Assembly: GCA_949298505.1 (NCBI GenBank)
Contig: CASFWW010000014.1
Span: 1-64,000 of the forward strand
DNA length: 64,000 bases
Reading direction: 5' to 3'
Origin: Ornithoclostridium sp949298505
Lineage (GTDB): Bacteria; Bacillota; Clostridia; Christensenellales; UBA3700
Part shown: piece after piece, positions 1-8,854 of the stretch
Numbering within the stretch: position 1 is the first letter of the stretch
How the letters are laid out: every line of letters begins with the position of its first letter
Notes under the pieces: model-generated
Database searches by the model: none
What the model was told of the DNA's origin: nothing
What the model saw: only the letters and a program-made list of their open reading frames with translations
Position numbers and translations under genes: made by a program

Positions 1-1546
1 AACAACTCTCCGTCAGAAGCGCCATGTCTCCGTCGCTGTTGACGGGCGCCTGTATCGCGTCCTCGTAGCCGTGAGAAGCGTAAGCGTTGTCCATCCAGTC
101 GTCGACCTGACGCAGTATGAAATTGACGTAGCCGACGTATGCGTCACTGATGTTTCCGGTGTTCATCGAGGAAGTCTGGAGATTCACGTTGGCGTCCATC
201 GTATACTTGCTTCCCCAGTCGCGCACCCACTCGCCCGTCCACATGCCGAACAGCCTGCTTGTGCTCGTACCTGCGCAACAGAGGTAAGCGTATCTGCCGG
301 AATAGTACGCTCTTTCCGCCAAGGTATTGTTCAATGTCTTGTTGTTCAGCTTGTACGCCGTAAGATCTTCGTTTCTGACGCTTATATCCGCGCCCAGCGA
401 GAACTCGACCGCGTTGTATTGCTCAGTGAAAATATCGGTGTGATTTTTCAGCGCTTTGCTGTACATGAACTGCCCGTCGGAGACGTATTTGTCCACGACA
501 GCCTTGACTTTTTCTCTCAGCGCAGTTTCCAGCTGATAGCTCTCCTGCTCAGCGAAATCGTCGTAATCTCCCATTTCGTAAGTGCGGTCGGACGCGGTGA
601 CGACGTAAATCTTCGTCGCTCCGGTCACCCTGATACCGGTCGTTTCTCCGCCCACGCACTGTTCTTCCTCTTTATTCTGAACGGTCACGAGTTCTTTCTC
701 TCCGCCCTCGCAGAAGATGTAGCTGACCGTCGCGTAGCCGCCGTTGATCAGTTCGCTGCCTTCATATGACGGATAGTGCGCGACGAAACCGAGATAATCG
801 AGGTTCTCGTCTGTCGTTCTCTTGTATCTGATATCCTTTTCGCTGGGATATACGTCCCCTTCCTTGCCGAAATTCGCCATCGTGGAAATGCTGTCGTAAG
901 AGAAAGTCACGTCGAGTTTCGCGCCAGTCGACGAAGCGGTGAGCTGAGTGATCGTCACGTCGTCCGCTTTCGAAGTGAAAGTCAGCCTGTCCCACTGCCC
1001 GTCCTCGTCCGTATAGCGTGTGCCCACCTGCGCGGTGTCGTAATCGGTATATCTCATATAATATGACGGCTCTGCTCCCGCGTCGACCTTTTCCTGCTGA
1101 GTCATTCTCAGTATCGCGCCGGCGTGGTATGAATAGACGTCCATATAAACCTGATTGTCAACGATGTCCTCACCGTTGATTATCGCCTGTCTGACAGTCT
1201 CGAGCTCGTCGTAAGTAACAGGGTTTTCTCTCGGATTGGGATTGGGAAGAATAAAATGTATGTTCTGAAATATCAGCGTGTCGTTATACGGCGAGCCGGC
1301 GATTATCGCGCCCTGCCTGCCGTTTCCCGTGACCATGCCCTGACGCCACTTTTCCTTGTTGTTGACACTTGTCGCGTCGAGTTCGCTGTACGTGGTGGCA
1401 AATGAAGACTTGGCGTCGTTTTCAAACATTGCGCCGCTGTAATTCTCGTCCTCGGGGACGTTCTTGTCTTTGCATGCAGAAAGCGTTGCCGCAAAAGCGA
1501 CCACGGCAATTACCGTCAAAACAATAAAAAACCTTTTAAATCTCAT
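1..1546 (-). CDS. GH95-type glycoside hydrolase lipoprotein (3' end missing)
   Basis: The gene starts at ATG 1546 after a GAGGGG ribosome binding site and runs off the left edge, so only about 515 residues are seen. The N-terminus is a lipoprotein signal ending in LSAC. Residues about 65-80 read RQGMVTGNGRQGA, which matches the GNGRLGA motif at the start of the GH95 beta-sandwich. Near the visible end, FGMWTGEWVRDWGSKYTMD resembles the GH95 segment (LW..PWGSKYTININ) that opens the catalytic (alpha/alpha)6 barrel. The family removes alpha-1,2-linked L-fucose (sometimes galactose) from glycans. With the GH29 fucosidase at 9.0 kb and the sialidase at 4.4 kb this suggests use of capped host glycans. 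The family call is fairly firm; the substrate is inferred, and most of the catalytic domain lies outside the window. Confidence 0.7.
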   Translation of the reverse strand, partial: MRFKRFFIVLTVIAVVAFAATLSACKDKNVPEDENYSGAMFENDAKSSFATTYSELDATSVNNKEKWRQGMVTGNGRQGAIIAGSPYNDTLIFQNIHFILPNPNPRENPVTYDELETVRQAIINGEDIVDNQVYMDVYSYHAGAILRMTQQEKVDAGAEPSYYMRYTDYDTAQVGTRYTDEDGQWDRLTFTSKADDVTITQLTASSTGAKLDVTFSYDSISTMANFGKEGDVYPSEKDIRYKRTTDENLDYLGFVAHYPSYEGSELINGGYATVSYIFCEGGEKELVTVQNKEEEQCVGGETTGIRVTGATKIYVVTASDRTYEMGDYDDFAEQESYQLETALREKVKAVVDKYVSDGQFMYSKALKNHTDIFTEQYNAVEFSLGADISVRNEDLTAYKLNNKTLNNTLAERAYYSGRYAYLCCAGTSTSRLFGMWTGEWVRDWGSKYTMDANVNLQTSSMNTGNISDAYVGYVNFILRQVDDWMDNAYASHGYEDAIQAPVNSDGDMALLTESC

Positions 1547-1566
1547 ATTATTCCCCTCACGCATTT

Positions 1567-1595
1567 ATTTTAACAAAGCATACGGGCGGTGTCAA
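1567..1595 (-). promoter_or_regulatory. Sigma-A-type promoter of the GH95 lipoprotein
   Basis: On the minus strand TTGACA (1590-1595) and TAAAAT (1567-1572) are separated by exactly 17 bp and lie just upstream of ATG 1546. Confidence 0.7.
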
Positions 1596-1673
1596 CGTCC
1601 TAAAAATGCATAAGCGCGGGCATATAGTCCATAAAAACGGAGCGCAACGTCTTTTGTCAGTTACTGCGCATAC

Positions 1674-1697
1674 AAAAACCGCCCTTCGCAGGGCGGC
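1674..1697 (-). terminator. Rho-independent terminator after the HTH/SdpI gene
   Basis: A 7-bp GC stem (CCGCCCT/AGGGCGG) with a TCGC loop is followed on the minus strand by a run of T. It lies 20 bp past the stop at 1717. Confidence 0.85.
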
Positions 1698-1716
1698 TCT
1701 GACGCGAATAATCGTT

Positions 1717-2901
1717 TCAACGGAAGAGTTCTCTCTCCCTTTTCTTGTTTTCCTTGATCTTTTTGTGTATCGTAGCGCTTGCGAATGCGGCGGCAAGCGT
1801 CACGACGACGGGCACGAATATAGCCGCGACGGTAAAGCCGAAACTTGCAGGAAGGTCGAGAAGCCCCGTTATGACGATCATACCTACGGAAACGGCGTAC
1901 AAGAATGAGCCGGTAAATGCGTTGACGAACGCCCACTCCTTTTCCCCGACGAAAGAATAAGGTATCCTCACGCCGATCACTCCGTTCTTGGGGATAAATA
2001 TACACACCGCGCCGCAGACAGCGAAAATCAAACTTACTATCACCGCGAACAGTTCGTTGAACTTAGAATGTTCGGGAAAAATACAGCCAGCTTCGACGCA
2101 CGCCTCGTAGTCTTTTCTGACGATAGCAACGGTGATTGCCGTCAACGCGATTGCTGTCGCCGCGAAAACAGCACCCGCCGTCCACACCGCCCACGCCTTC
2201 ACCTCGGGATAATGCGTTCTGACGAGCGCGAGATATACCGCAAGTCCTCCGCCTGCAACGATAAGGAAATATATTCCGCCAATCGACACAAGTTCCTTTG
2301 AGCTTCCCCACCTTGTTATCTCTCCGGCGCCGTCGTAATGAGCGGGTATCGTCGCGGGCAGAAATATCCTGGCGATCACAGCAACAAGCAGAGGCATAAG
2401 CGCGAGCAGTAGCAGTACAGTCAGACAAATTTTTCCTGCCCGTGTTCGTTTGGCAACGTTTTCATCTATATGTTCAAGTGCGTCGAAACCTATCAGTTCG
2501 TTCATCGGGCAATCGAACAGTTCAGACATCTTCTTCAGATAGAACACGTCCGGGAGCGCATTTCCCGTCTCCCAGTCCGACACGTTCTTTTCAGTGGCTC
2601 TGATCCTTTCCGCCAGTTCCGCCTGCGTAAATCCTGCAAGTTCTCTTTGCGAACGTATCTTTATCCCGACGTCCGTCATATAGTCTCCGTCGCCTTCCAC
2701 TTTTATGAAATAGTCTATTTTTACGCCGAGCAGATCCGCTATCTTTTTCAACGTGAACACGTCGGGCACGCTTCTGCCGCGCTCCCATTTGCTGACGTTC
2801 TTGTCGCTGACGTACAGTTTTTCAGCAAGCTCTTTCTGAGTCCAGCCGGCTTCTTTACGTTTAGCGGCGATCTTTGCGCCGACTTCTTTGTTCCGATCCA
2901 T
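1717..2901 (-). CDS. Membrane regulator with two XRE HTH domains and an SdpI-like domain
   Basis: The start is ATG 2901, preceded by GGAGGAGAGGA; an upstream in-frame codon lacks such a site. The 394-residue protein has two complete XRE-type helix-turn-helix domains (about 7-62 and 79-136), each with the TQxELAE...VSxWExG pattern. These are followed by hydrophobic segments from residue 158 on. The first of these leads into a DUF1648 signature (LPATIPAHYDGAGEITRWGS, 181-200). A later NGVIGVRIPYSF segment matches the SdpI family, to which the SdpC immunity protein/signal transducer belongs. A DNA-binding head tethered to a membrane sensor is the simplest reading. In the known Sdp system the regulator and membrane protein are separate. 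The ligand and target are unknown. It is transcribed alone. Confidence 0.85.
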   Translation of the reverse strand: MDRNKEVGAKIAAKRKEAGWTQKELAEKLYVSDKNVSKWERGRSVPDVFTLKKIADLLGVKIDYFIKVEGDGDYMTDVGIKIRSQRELAGFTQAELAERIRATEKNVSDWETGNALPDVFYLKKMSELFDCPMNELIGFDALEHIDENVAKRTRAGKICLTVLLLLALMPLLVAVIARIFLPATIPAHYDGAGEITRWGSSKELVSIGGIYFLIVAGGGLAVYLALVRTHYPEVKAWAVWTAGAVFAATAIALTAITVAIVRKDYEACVEAGCIFPEHSKFNELFAVIVSLIFAVCGAVCIFIPKNGVIGVRIPYSFVGEKEWAFVNAFTGSFLYAVSVGMIVITGLLDLPASFGFTVAAIFVPVVVTLAAAFASATIHKKIKENKKRERELFR

Positions 2902-2927
2902 TCCTCTCCTCCGGGTTCTCTGATTAA

Positions 2928-2956
2928 ATTTTATTGCCAAGTCCGGATTTTGTCAA
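2928..2956 (-). promoter_or_regulatory. Sigma-A-type promoter of the HTH/SdpI gene
   Basis: Minus strand TTGACA (2951-2956), 17-bp spacer, TAAAAT (2928-2933), followed 26 bp later by the start codon. Confidence 0.75.
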
Positions 2957-3029
2957 TACGTAACGTCGGATAAGCTTCTCTACGATATGTAGAGTGTAAA
3001 AAATCCGCGGAGAACAGCGGCTTTTGCGT

Positions 3030-3060
3030 AAAAAAATCCGCCCCTTTACGGAGCGGATAA
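3030..3060 (-). terminator. Terminator after ddh
   Basis: On the minus strand a stem ATCCGCTCC/GGGGCGGAT with a short loop is followed by TTTTTT. It sits 18 bp past the stop at 3079. Confidence 0.85.
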
Positions 3061-3078
3061 TATTTCTTTGAGTTTATA

Positions 3079-4062
3079 TCACAGCATGCTTTTTCTGAGT
3101 TCTTCTCCGCTCTTCGCGCTGAGGTATGCCGGAGGCACGTCAAGCACGGTCACGCAACCGGTCTTGCCCTCTTTGCTCATTCTGGCGACCGCGCGCGCAT
3201 ACGCGACCAGTACGCTTGAAGTGAACGCGGGGTTTGAATCGAGTTTGAGAGAATATTCGACGACGTTGTTGTATTCGTCTTCTGCACCCGTCCTGCCGCT
3301 TCTGATCACGAAACCGCCGTGAGGAATACCCTTGTGCTTTTCGTCAAGTTCCTGCTGAGAAATGAAATGCACCGTCGTGTCGTAATCGGCAAAATAATTG
3401 GGCATTTCCTTGATCTCTTTTTCTATTCTCGCCTTGTCCGCGCCCTCTTTGACGACGACGTAGCACTCTCTCGTATGTTTTTCTCTTGTCGAAAGTTCGG
3501 GGTTCCTGCCGCTCCTCACCGCGTCGAGGGCTGCCGGCACGGGTACCGTGTACTGTCTCGCGTCCTGCACCCCTTCTATTCTTCTTATCGCGTCGGAATG
3601 TCCCTGGCTCACTCCCTTGCCCCAGAAGGTGTATGTCGCGCCGCCCGGAAGCACACTGTCGCCGTAAACGCGCGCGAGGGAGAACATACCCGGATCCCAT
3701 CCACAGCTGATAAGCGCGAGTTTGCCGTTCCTTTTTGCCTGCGCGTCGACTTCCTTGAAGTGTTTGGGAATGTTCGCGTGAGTGTCGAAACTGTCCACCA
3801 CGTTGAACGCCGCCGCATACTGAGGCGTCTGTCCGGGCAGATCAGTTGCCGAACCGCCGCAAAGGATGAGCACGTCCAGTTCGTCCTTGTATGCGGGCGC
3901 GTTTTCAGCCTTTTCCACCTTTACGCCCTTGGTTATAGGCGTTATCGACGCAGGATCGCGACGGGTAAAAATGACTTTGAGTTCGATATCGGGGTTGTGC
4001 ATTACCGCCGCTTCAACGCCCTTGCCGAGATTGCCGTATCCTGAAATGCCTAATCTGATCAT
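3079..4062 (-). CDS. ddh: meso-diaminopimelate D-dehydrogenase
   Basis: The 327-residue protein is full length for the family. It begins with a Rossmann dinucleotide-binding motif (GISGYGNLGKGVE, 5-17). It carries the family segments FTRRDP, LCGGSATDLPGQTP, NVVDSFDTHANIP and SCGWDPGMFS, and it ends with a run shared by Ddh proteins (NPAFTSSVLVAYARA). The enzyme makes meso-DAP from tetrahydrodipicolinate in one NADPH- and ammonia-dependent step, supplying lysine and the peptidoglycan cross-linker. This route replaces the succinylase, acetylase or aminotransferase branches in some Firmicutes and other bacteria. The ATG follows AAGGAG. It is monocistronic, with its own promoter and terminator. 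Confidence 0.96.
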   Translation of the reverse strand: MIRLGISGYGNLGKGVEAAVMHNPDIELKVIFTRRDPASITPITKGVKVEKAENAPAYKDELDVLILCGGSATDLPGQTPQYAAAFNVVDSFDTHANIPKHFKEVDAQAKRNGKLALISCGWDPGMFSLARVYGDSVLPGGATYTFWGKGVSQGHSDAIRRIEGVQDARQYTVPVPAALDAVRSGRNPELSTREKHTRECYVVVKEGADKARIEKEIKEMPNYFADYDTTVHFISQQELDEKHKGIPHGGFVIRSGRTGAEDEYNNVVEYSLKLDSNPAFTSSVLVAYARAVARMSKEGKTGCVTVLDVPPAYLSAKSGEELRKSML

Positions 4063-4091
4063 AGTAAGCTCCTTGAAAAAACTGTTTTAAT

Positions 4092-4120
4092 TATATAATA
4101 CGGAAGCGGCTTTTGTCCAA
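4092..4120 (-). promoter_or_regulatory. ddh: Probable ddh promoter
   Basis: Minus strand TTGGAC (4115-4120), 17-bp spacer, TATATA (4092-4097); a TATAAT overlaps just downstream. Confidence 0.6.
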
Positions 4121-4306
4121 AATTTACAGTAAAAAACATGCAAAACAGCAAAAAAAATCAGTGCGCGCTCCTCTCATTCAGGCATGTCACACGCAAAAAG
4201 CGGACCAAAACAATAAAAAACTGCGCTGTTTCAACCAGATATGCCGCATTTCAAACCGCCCTCGTTTCAGAGATCTGCCCGGAAAGCGTAAATCATATCC
4301 GGCAAT

Positions 4307-4340
4307 AAAAAAGCGGAAAGGACGCTTCCCTTCCGCTTTA
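4307..4340 (-). terminator. Terminator after the sialidase gene
   Basis: Minus strand stem AAGCGGAAGG/CCTTTCCGCTT followed by TTTTT, 17 bp past the stop at 4357. Confidence 0.85.
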
Positions 4341-4356
4341 TCGCACAGTTATTGTC

Positions 4357-6003
4357 TCACTTTGTGTCCAGCTTTGCAAATACTATCGCGTCGCTGTAAT
4401 TGACCTTGCCTATCTCCGCGAGTACGAACACGTTGCCGTCCTTGTCCCCGTCCATGCAGGAATATCCTGAAGCGCCGCCGTATATAAGCTTGCTCGTCCA
4501 CGTCTCACCGTCAGACGTTTCTCCGACTGAAAGGTTTACTCTGGTATAGAAAGAATCCGGGTAGCTGAGCAACAGTTTTCCGCCAGCATTGTAAAGCGAA
4601 GCCATGCAGATCGGGGTCTTCAGCGTGGTGAACTTCTCTTTTATATACCACGTCGCGCCGCCGTCCTTTGAATACGAGATCTTCTGGAACTGTCTGGGGT
4701 GATAATCGCAGCAGCCGATGCCGTCTCTGACGACGATCGCGACTTCGCCGTTGTCGAGGACAGCCGCTTCGCACTCGTTGCCGCTGCCGGCGACCTCGCT
4801 TCTCTTCCAGGTCAGACCGTGGTCGTCGCTGTATATCACGAAAGAATCGCCGTTGTTGCTCGCCGGCACGATGATCCTGCCGTCGTATTCTCCGCCTTTG
4901 ATCTGCACCGCCTTTCCGGGACCGACCATCAGGGTGTCGGCGCGTACGCCGTCCGCCGCGCCTCTCTTAATATTGGGATCTTTGGGCAGGCTTATGTTTA
5001 TCGGCTCTTCCCAGTCGAAAGTCAGATCGTCTCTGATCTTTCCGCGGATGTTGAACGTGTTGTAATTGAACCCGGTCGATTTTGTCGCGCTCATGTGAAC
5101 GATGTTGAGAAGCCCGGTGTCTCTGTCAAGCACCACCGTGGGATTGCCGTACTTGCCCACTTCCTCGCCGAAAGTGAAGATCGTCTTCTGCTCGCTCCAC
5201 GTCCTGCCGTTGTCCAGCGAGAACTTGCCCAGCATATCAACCACACCCACGTCGTGAGCGGAATTCTTTCTGCCCTCGACCAGCGCGAGCAGTACGTTCC
5301 CGGCAAAATGAGTGCCGCATTTTTCGTTGAGGATATCCTTGTCCATTACGATCAGAGACGGGATCCTGTAAGCGGAATAACCGTCCGTCTTGCCTTCGAA
5401 CAGGAGGTACGGAGCCCCGTCCGTATTGTGGAACTTCCCGTACTTCTGATTCCTTGCCCATGCGGCGCCGACCAGCATCGTAAGGAGTACCGTGCACGAG
5501 ATCACCGCCGAAAGCACGTATGCTTTGGTGATAATCGCAACGAGCGCGGCGATCAGCATGAATACTGCCCCGACGATCAGCAATATCATATTCATCGTGT
5601 TAAGCACAACGGGTTGGAAAAGATCAAGCACCAATCCTTTGAGGATCAGGTAAACGAGGAACGCGACGCCGAGCACAAGCAATACGATCGAACATATCAG
5701 CGCGTCTGTACCGGACGGCACTTCAAGCAGAGTCACGATCAGTCCGACAACAGGAAGCACCGCAAGCGCGCCGCAGAACAATCCCGTCATTGCCGTTGAC
5801 GAGAAGAAAAGCCCGTCGTTGAATATCAGGAACATAAAGACTGCGACGGAAAGCGCCAGAAAAGCTATCGCGGTGACAATAAAAGTCCAGATATTGTCAA
5901 AGCACACGTCTGCGAAAACCGCGCACAATACGATCGCGGCGATCAGCACCGCGCAAAAAACCGCAAAGACCGCGAGCTGCGGAGCGTGTTTTTTATCAAA
6001 CAT
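4357..6003 (-). CDS. GH33 exo-alpha-sialidase with polytopic membrane N-terminus
   Basis: This 548-residue protein starts at ATG 6003 after AAGGAGG. Residues 1 to about 185 contain about six hydrophobic segments and no cleavable signal. From about 195 on it is a GH33 six-bladed propeller. It has the YRIP arginine motif (AYRIPSL), EGRKNSAHD, and Asp boxes SLDNGRTW, SDDHGLTW and SKDGGATW. Sialidases release terminal sialic acid from host glycoconjugates. Most bacterial sialidases are secreted or carry CBM/LPXTG parts, so a multi-pass membrane anchor fused to the catalytic domain is unusual. If the last helix exits outward the propeller faces the cell surface, but topology is not proven by sequence. 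The YhcH/NanQ-type gene at 7.2 kb fits sialic acid use; no nanA, nanE or nanK is in the window. Confidence 0.9.
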   Translation of the reverse strand: MFDKKHAPQLAVFAVFCAVLIAAIVLCAVFADVCFDNIWTFIVTAIAFLALSVAVFMFLIFNDGLFFSSTAMTGLFCGALAVLPVVGLIVTLLEVPSGTDALICSIVLLVLGVAFLVYLILKGLVLDLFQPVVLNTMNMILLIVGAVFMLIAALVAIITKAYVLSAVISCTVLLTMLVGAAWARNQKYGKFHNTDGAPYLLFEGKTDGYSAYRIPSLIVMDKDILNEKCGTHFAGNVLLALVEGRKNSAHDVGVVDMLGKFSLDNGRTWSEQKTIFTFGEEVGKYGNPTVVLDRDTGLLNIVHMSATKSTGFNYNTFNIRGKIRDDLTFDWEEPINISLPKDPNIKRGAADGVRADTLMVGPGKAVQIKGGEYDGRIIVPASNNGDSFVIYSDDHGLTWKRSEVAGSGNECEAAVLDNGEVAIVVRDGIGCCDYHPRQFQKISYSKDGGATWYIKEKFTTLKTPICMASLYNAGGKLLLSYPDSFYTRVNLSVGETSDGETWTSKLIYGGASGYSCMDGDKDGNVFVLAEIGKVNYSDAIVFAKLDTK

Positions 6004-6166
6004 ATTTCCTCCTTGTCGGCATAAAAAGCCTCTGTTGCGTCTTTAAGACGCTCCGTTAATATTATTCTATCATATTAAAACCCTATTGTCCAAAAATATC
6101 TCCGTTTAGTGTATTTTTTATCTGCCCGACGTAAAAACGCGCTCGACAATGCCGTTTTTTTGCACA

Positions 6167-6195
6167 TTGACAGCGCTCGCGCGCTATATTATAAT
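6167..6195 (+). promoter_or_regulatory. Near-consensus promoter of the EEP lipoprotein
   Basis: Consensus TTGACA (6167-6172) and consensus TATAAT (6190-6195) are separated by exactly 17 bp, 30 bp upstream of the GTG start. Confidence 0.85.
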
Positions 6196-6224
6196 GAGTC
6201 CAGGAAGTCATGAGGAGGAAAACC

Positions 6225-7133
6225 GTGAAAAAATTACTTGCAGTCGCGTTTGCGACGATTCTGATTGCGTCTTTTGTCGTCGCTTTTGTCGCCTGCGACG
6301 GAAACGAGCCGGCGCCCGATCCTTACGACGGCTATCTTGTCATCGACGTTATGAGTTTCAACATCAGGATGGACGCAATAATAGATTTCGGCGATATGAA
6401 CTGGTCGTCGTCCCGTTCATCTCTTGTGACCGATTACATTATTAACATCGGCGCCGACGTCATATGCCTCCAGGAAGTCTGTCAGAACCAGTATGAAGAC
6501 ATATGCGACGCGGTAGGAGACGTATACTCGGTGGTATATTACAAACGCGAATCGGGTTATAATCCCGAAGGACTCGCGATACTTTATTCAGACGAATACG
6601 AACTCGTCGAAAGCGACCGCTTCTGGCTCAGTTCCACTCCGGATGTGGAATCGAAAGACTGGGGCGCCGCCAATAAACGCATCAGCGTGAACACAGTTCT
6701 CAAGCACAAGGGCTCCGGTCTCGTATTCAATCTGTTTACCGTACATCTGGACCACATCAGCGAACTTTCGCGCGAAAACGGGCTTGCCCTCATTCTCGAA
6801 AAGGCGGCGGAGTACGATTACCCCGCAATACTCGCCGGCGACTTCAACACAAACGAAAACAGCGCCTGCTATGCGGTGATCTCTGAAAAAATGCAGGACT
6901 GCCGCAAAGTCGCGTCAGTTACGGACAGCGGGCTGACATACCAGAATTACGGATACATCACGGAAACGCCTGAAAGCCTTCCCATTGATTTCTGCTTTGC
7001 AGACAACGCGTTCAAAGTGTTTGAATTCGATATTAAAGACGAAGTCTCTCCGGGCGGGATATATTACTCGGATCATTACGCAATAACCGCCAGACTCGGC
7101 TTGGAACTCCAGCAGGACGACGCGGTCGAATGA
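6225..7133 (+). CDS. Endonuclease/exonuclease/phosphatase-family lipoprotein
   Basis: The likely start is GTG 6225. The in-frame ATG at 6210 is followed at once by AGGAGG, which is correctly spaced as the ribosome binding site for the GTG. The signal peptide ends in a cysteine (VAFVAC). The domain has the EEP metal-dependent fold motifs in order: VMSFNIRMD, ICLQEV (metal-binding Glu), FTVHLDH, LAGDFNT (catalytic Asp/Asn) and YSDHYAI (catalytic His). Relatives cleave phosphodiesters in nucleic acids, phospholipids or inositol phosphates. A secreted, lipid-anchored version may scavenge phosphate or nucleotides, but the substrate cannot be told. It is a single-gene unit facing the adjacent operon. 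Confidence 0.88.
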   Translation: MKKLLAVAFATILIASFVVAFVACDGNEPAPDPYDGYLVIDVMSFNIRMDAIIDFGDMNWSSSRSSLVTDYIINIGADVICLQEVCQNQYEDICDAVGDVYSVVYYKRESGYNPEGLAILYSDEYELVESDRFWLSSTPDVESKDWGAANKRISVNTVLKHKGSGLVFNLFTVHLDHISELSRENGLALILEKAAEYDYPAILAGDFNTNENSACYAVISEKMQDCRKVASVTDSGLTYQNYGYITETPESLPIDFCFADNAFKVFEFDIKDEVSPGGIYYSDHYAITARLGLELQQDDAVE

Positions 7134-7207
7134 TCAAAACGCTTGCATGCGTTTTACAAAGCTTTAAAAAGCGCCGGTCCGGGACCTCGGTATGCAAATG
7201 TGATAAG

Positions 7208-7237
7208 AAAAACGCGCCTTTTCAGACGCGCTTTATT
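7208..7237. terminator. Bidirectional terminator between convergent genes
   Basis: An A-rich tract, a stem CGCGCC/GACGCG and a T-rich tract lie between the stop at 7133 (+) and the stop at 7246 (-). It can serve both strands. Confidence 0.65.
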
Positions 7238-7245
7238 TGACTTGA

Positions 7246-7689
7246 TCAGCGGTATCTTATCTTGAAGACCGCCTTTTTGACCTTTTTACAGCCCGAGCTG
7301 TCGTCGCGCACGCTGGGAGCGTGTCCCTCTCCCGGCATGAACATGCACCAATCTCCCGGCTTCATTGTCACATACGCGAAAGGTCCGCTCCATATCGCGA
7401 TGTCCTTTTCCTCGGAATACGCCGTCTCCTCAGTCAGCTCCCCAATCGGAACCCCCATGAGTTCCTCACCTTCAAGTATCAGTTGAATGTCGGCGTAATG
7501 CGCGTGCGTTTCCGCAGTCGCGCCCTCCTTCGGTCTCGGCTCGTAAGTCATAACGTTCACGTATACCCCGTCCGCGAGATCTGTTCTGCCCATCGGGAGT
7601 TCTTCGCCCGATTTTGCTTTTTTCATGCACAACGCGACCTTTTCGTCTATCTCGTCGTAAAACGTATCGGATAATCTTGAATATATCAT
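7246..7689 (-). CDS. YhcH/YjgK/YiaL family protein (NanQ-like sugar anomerase)
   Basis: The 147-residue protein has the family hallmarks of a single cupin-like domain: ETHAHYADIQLILEGEE with metal-binding His and Glu, and MFMPGEGHAPSV near the end. YhcH (NanQ) in Escherichia coli speeds sialic acid anomer interconversion, and other members serve other sugars. The start at 7689 has AAGGAG, which overlaps the stop of the upstream gene, so the two are co-transcribed. With the sialidase 1.2 kb away a sialic acid role is reasonable but not proven. Confidence 0.88.
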   Translation of the reverse strand: MIYSRLSDTFYDEIDEKVALCMKKAKSGEELPMGRTDLADGVYVNVMTYEPRPKEGATAETHAHYADIQLILEGEELMGVPIGELTEETAYSEEKDIAIWSGPFAYVTMKPGDWCMFMPGEGHAPSVRDDSSGCKKVKKAVFKIRYR

Positions 7690-7697
7690 ATCTCTCC

Positions 7698-8813
7698 TTA
7701 TTCTTCGGGCGCGAAAGTCGCCTCGAGTTTTTCGGTGAAGCGCTGTACGTCGTCCATATTGTCGAATCTGTACGCAACGTATTCCGTCTTCGCGTTCTGG
7801 ATCGTACAGATGAATTTCTTCTCGTCGTCATAATCGTACTGAGGAAGGTTCGCGTCTTTAAGGATCGCCATGACCACCGCCTGCTCCCTGGGCAGGAACA
7901 TGATCTTAGCGTACGTCACGTTGCCGACGCGGTAGCTGTAAGACCCTTGCAACTGCTCCACTTCTCTGACCACGTTCGCGCAGTCGTCCAGCACCGTGAT
8001 GAGACTTGGCACGAGTTCGCATAGCGCTTCCGCCACCCTGGTGTACCTCTCTCCCCACTCCTCTGTGTTGAAACCGCGCAGATTTCTGACCTTGGAATAA
8101 GCGATATCGTTCTCGCCGTTCACGTCGCCCTCGGTAAGCATCAGCCTGGAAGGAAGCGCGAAAGCGCCTTCGTTTTCGTCGACGATCCCTCCCGCGATCA
8201 GCCTGCGGTATGTAAGGAACCCGAAATTCAGCCTTTCCTTATACCACGTCTCGCCTATGAGTTCGGGCAGCACCGGGTCGTCGTCAAACGGCGGCTTGTC
8301 CAGGTGCTTATCCCCGGTCAGCGCAACGAAATAATACCCCGCGGCGCCCGCAAGCGTCTGTCTGCAATAGGTGACAAGTCTGCCCTTGTTGAGCTTTCTC
8401 ATCTTGTCTCCGCAAGGCGGCATTTTGACGTCCACAATGCGCAGATAATCCTTGGGATTGCACTTCAACGCCTCTTTGAATCTCCATTTCAGCGCGAGCT
8501 GTACGTTGAGACTGCCTGCGTCCGCATAGCTTTCTTTTGTCGTGACGGCGTTTTTATACTCCACCACTTTCGCCTCCGTAAAGACGACGTATTTTGCCTC
8601 TGAAGTGTAGGCGACGATTATCAGATCCGGGCTGCCGAATTCCCCCAGAGAAAACTCGACGAGATATTCGCATCTGACCACGTTGTCGATAAACGACGGC
8701 GCGTCTCCCACCCATTGGATCTGCTTGAGCAGCGCGTTCGGAGCCTTGTCCGCATTGTCTAAAAGTATGCCGTTTACGAGTCCTCTTTCCCCGTAAAGAT
8801 AGACGTTGTCCAT
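7698..8813 (-). CDS. Uncharacterised protein with a possible PD-(D/E)xK-like core
   Basis: I do not recognise this 371-residue protein. It has no signal peptide and no membrane segment, so it is probably cytoplasmic. Residues about 61-82 read SPDLIIVAYTSEAKYVVFTEAK. A D followed about 15-20 residues later by ExK on a hydrophobic strand is the spacing of PD-(D/E)xK nuclease cores. This is weak evidence, because other restriction-like motifs are not obvious. The gene opens an operon with the YhcH-type gene, 8 bp apart, from its own promoter. The ATG at 8813 has AAGGAGG. Confidence 0.6.
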   Translation of the reverse strand: MDNVYLYGERGLVNGILLDNADKAPNALLKQIQWVGDAPSFIDNVVRCEYLVEFSLGEFGSPDLIIVAYTSEAKYVVFTEAKVVEYKNAVTTKESYADAGSLNVQLALKWRFKEALKCNPKDYLRIVDVKMPPCGDKMRKLNKGRLVTYCRQTLAGAAGYYFVALTGDKHLDKPPFDDDPVLPELIGETWYKERLNFGFLTYRRLIAGGIVDENEGAFALPSRLMLTEGDVNGENDIAYSKVRNLRGFNTEEWGERYTRVAEALCELVPSLITVLDDCANVVREVEQLQGSYSYRVGNVTYAKIMFLPREQAVVMAILKDANLPQYDYDDEKKFICTIQNAKTEYVAYRFDNMDDVQRFTEKLEATFAPEE

Positions 8814-8854
8814 AATTTCCTCCTTCGCAACATCCGTTGCTCCTTCATACTTTA

